Positions 4,312-5,304 of a stretch of DNA of 5,304 nt are shown one piece after another (position 1 is the first letter of the stretch; each line of letters begins with the position of its first letter). The stretch is from Actinomycetota bacterium (lineage in GTDB: Bacteria > Actinomycetota > Humimicrobiia > Humimicrobiales > Humimicrobiaceae). A program made the translations under genes and the position numbers. Location: positions 1 to 5,304 of the forward strand of contig JACIXO010000110.1 in NCBI GenBank assembly GCA_014360385.1, in the 5' to 3' direction. Below the pieces are notes generated by a model. The model ran no database searches. It was not told the DNA's origin and saw only the letters and a list, made by a program, of their open reading frames with translations.

Positions 4312-5304
4312 AAGACTATTTCTGAGAAGATTATAAGTGAGCACGCAGGAGGCGATGTTAAGGCAGGAGACATAGTAGTAGTAGATGTGGATGTAGTTAT
4401 GGCTCAGGATGGCACGGGCCCTCTTGCAGTTACCCAGATTAAGAATATGGGGTTTGACACGGTGAAAAACCCTTCTAAATCTATCTTCTTTATAGACCAT
4501 GCTTCACCAAGCCCGCGGAAAGAGCTTTCAAATTCTCATAATTTACTTAGAGAATTCTCAAGAAGTTCGGGAGCGATTTTAAGCGAGGTTGGAGAAGGAA
4601 TCTGCCATCAGCTTCTTGTGGAATCTTATGTTAAGCCGGGGGATATAGTTATAGGTGCTGATTCACACACATGTACCTCTGGGGCACTAGGAGCTTTTGC
4701 TACAGGTATGGGTTCTACAGATATTGCTGTTGGTTTTGCTCTCGGTAAAACCTGGCTTATGGTGCCTGAAAGCATTAAAGTTAATTTTAATGGAAAGATC
4801 CCCTCAGGAGTGTTTTCCAAAGATCTCATTATCTATTTGATTGGAACCATTACTTCAGAAGGAGCTACTTATAGAGCTATTGAGTTTGGCGGCAAGGTAT
4901 GTGAGAATCTTAACATGGAAGACAGGTTTACCATCTCGAATATGGCTGTAGAGGCAGGAGCTAAAACCGGTCTTTTTTCTTCTGATGAGATTACCAGGGA
5001 ATATCTCAAAAGTCAGGGTAGGGAGGACTGTTACAGAGAAATAACTGCAGACGAGGGTGCAAGCTATGAGATGGAAGTAAATATTGACTGCTCCGTTATC
5101 GAACCCATGATCTCGATACCTCATTCTGTTGATAATGTAGCACCTGTTAGTAAGCTTGGTAAGATAAAGGTGGACCAGGTATTTATTGGAACCTGCACCA
5201 ATGGAAGGTTAGGTGACTTACGGATAGCAGCTAAAATTCTTGAGGGAAGAAGAGTTGCTCCTGGAGTAAGACTTATTGTGGTGCCTGCTTCTAAGAAAGT
5301 TTAC
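4300..5304 (+). CDS. HacA/LeuC-family hydro-lyase large subunit (homoaconitase or isopropylmalate isomerase; 3' partial)
   Basis: The first 335 codons of a 4Fe-4S dehydratase large subunit are present; the family is usually about 420 aa. Such enzymes isomerise homocitrate to homoisocitrate, or 2- to 3-isopropylmalate, with a separate small subunit expected just downstream. Visible motifs are TISEKIISEHAGGDVKAGD (6-24), MAQDGTGP (34-41), FIDHASPSPRKELSN (64-78), GEGICHQ, GADSHTCTSGALGAFATGMG (119-138), TISNMAVEAGAKTG, and VFIGTCTNGRLGDL (294-307), whose Cys299 is the first cluster ligand. The paired CxxC ligands lie beyond the window. TTG 4300 is chosen because it gives LRSKKTISEK, like other family N-termini, and has AGGAG four bases upstream. 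TTG 4288 is an alternative that would overlap the upstream gene. No ATG is available before residue 34. Neighbours argue for homoaconitase over leucine synthesis, but a LeuC role cannot be excluded from sequence alone. Confidence 0.87.
   Translation, partial: MRSKKTISEKIISEHAGGDVKAGDIVVVDVDVVMAQDGTGPLAVTQIKNMGFDTVKNPSKSIFFIDHASPSPRKELSNSHNLLREFSRSSGAILSEVGEGICHQLLVESYVKPGDIVIGADSHTCTSGALGAFATGMGSTDIAVGFALGKTWLMVPESIKVNFNGKIPSGVFSKDLIIYLIGTITSEGATYRAIEFGGKVCENLNMEDRFTISNMAVEAGAKTGLFSSDEITREYLKSQGREDCYREITADEGASYEMEVNIDCSVIEPMISIPHSVDNVAPVSKLGKIKVDQVFIGTCTNGRLGDLRIAAKILEGRRVAPGVRLIVVPASKKVY

Noticed and set aside
4195..5124. Minus-strand reading frames opposite the synthase and dehydratase genes
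   Set aside because: They are shadows of clearly conserved + strand genes, with no ribosome binding sites and no recognisable domains.

Overview
The window is AT-rich bacterial DNA with short intergenic gaps and AGGGGAG/AGGAG-type ribosome binding sites. All supported genes lie on the + strand. Codon use (many AGA, ATA and AAA codons) and the type of genes suggest a Firmicute/Clostridia-like or other low-GC anaerobic lineage. This is an inference, because no rRNA or marker gene is present to fix it.

Region 1 (1-1441) is an RNA ligase gene, rtcB, of the long archaeal-type form. Its start lies just off the left edge. The gene is broken by a frame change near 352-358 into an N-terminal and a C-terminal reading frame. 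All metal ligands and the guanylylated histidine are still encoded, split between the two frames, so the break is recent, a sequence error or recoded.

Region 2 (1442-1788) has no gene. It holds a perfect 13-bp-arm inverted repeat, an imperfect direct repeat and several sigma70-like promoter candidates. No T-box or other known riboswitch was recognised.

Region 3 (1789 to the right edge) is an apparent operon. It contains two full-length tandem paralogs of the homocitrate synthase (NifV-type)/isopropylmalate synthase family (395 and 393 aa), then, one base after the second stop codon, a LeuC/HacA-type hydro-lyase large subunit that starts at TTG and runs off the window. The order matches the first two steps of 2-oxoacid chain elongation: 2-oxoglutarate + acetyl-CoA to homocitrate, then homoaconitate/homoisocitrate. 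The likely destinations are the aminoadipate (AAA) lysine route or a related elongation pathway.

The most striking observation is that the two synthase paralogs have decayed in complementary ways. The first keeps a canonical TIM-barrel metal site (DTTLRDGEQ, HTHND, GLGERAGN, DTLG) but has lost the C-terminal HESGIHADG and GKHSG motifs. The second keeps HESGIHADG and GKHSG but has lost a metal-binding histidine (HARND), the conserved arginine after the FG (FCQ), the GER arginine and DTVG. In this family the C-terminal subdomain of one subunit completes the active site of its partner. The pair therefore looks like an obligate heteromeric synthase, with one subunit supplying the barrel and the other the lid histidine.
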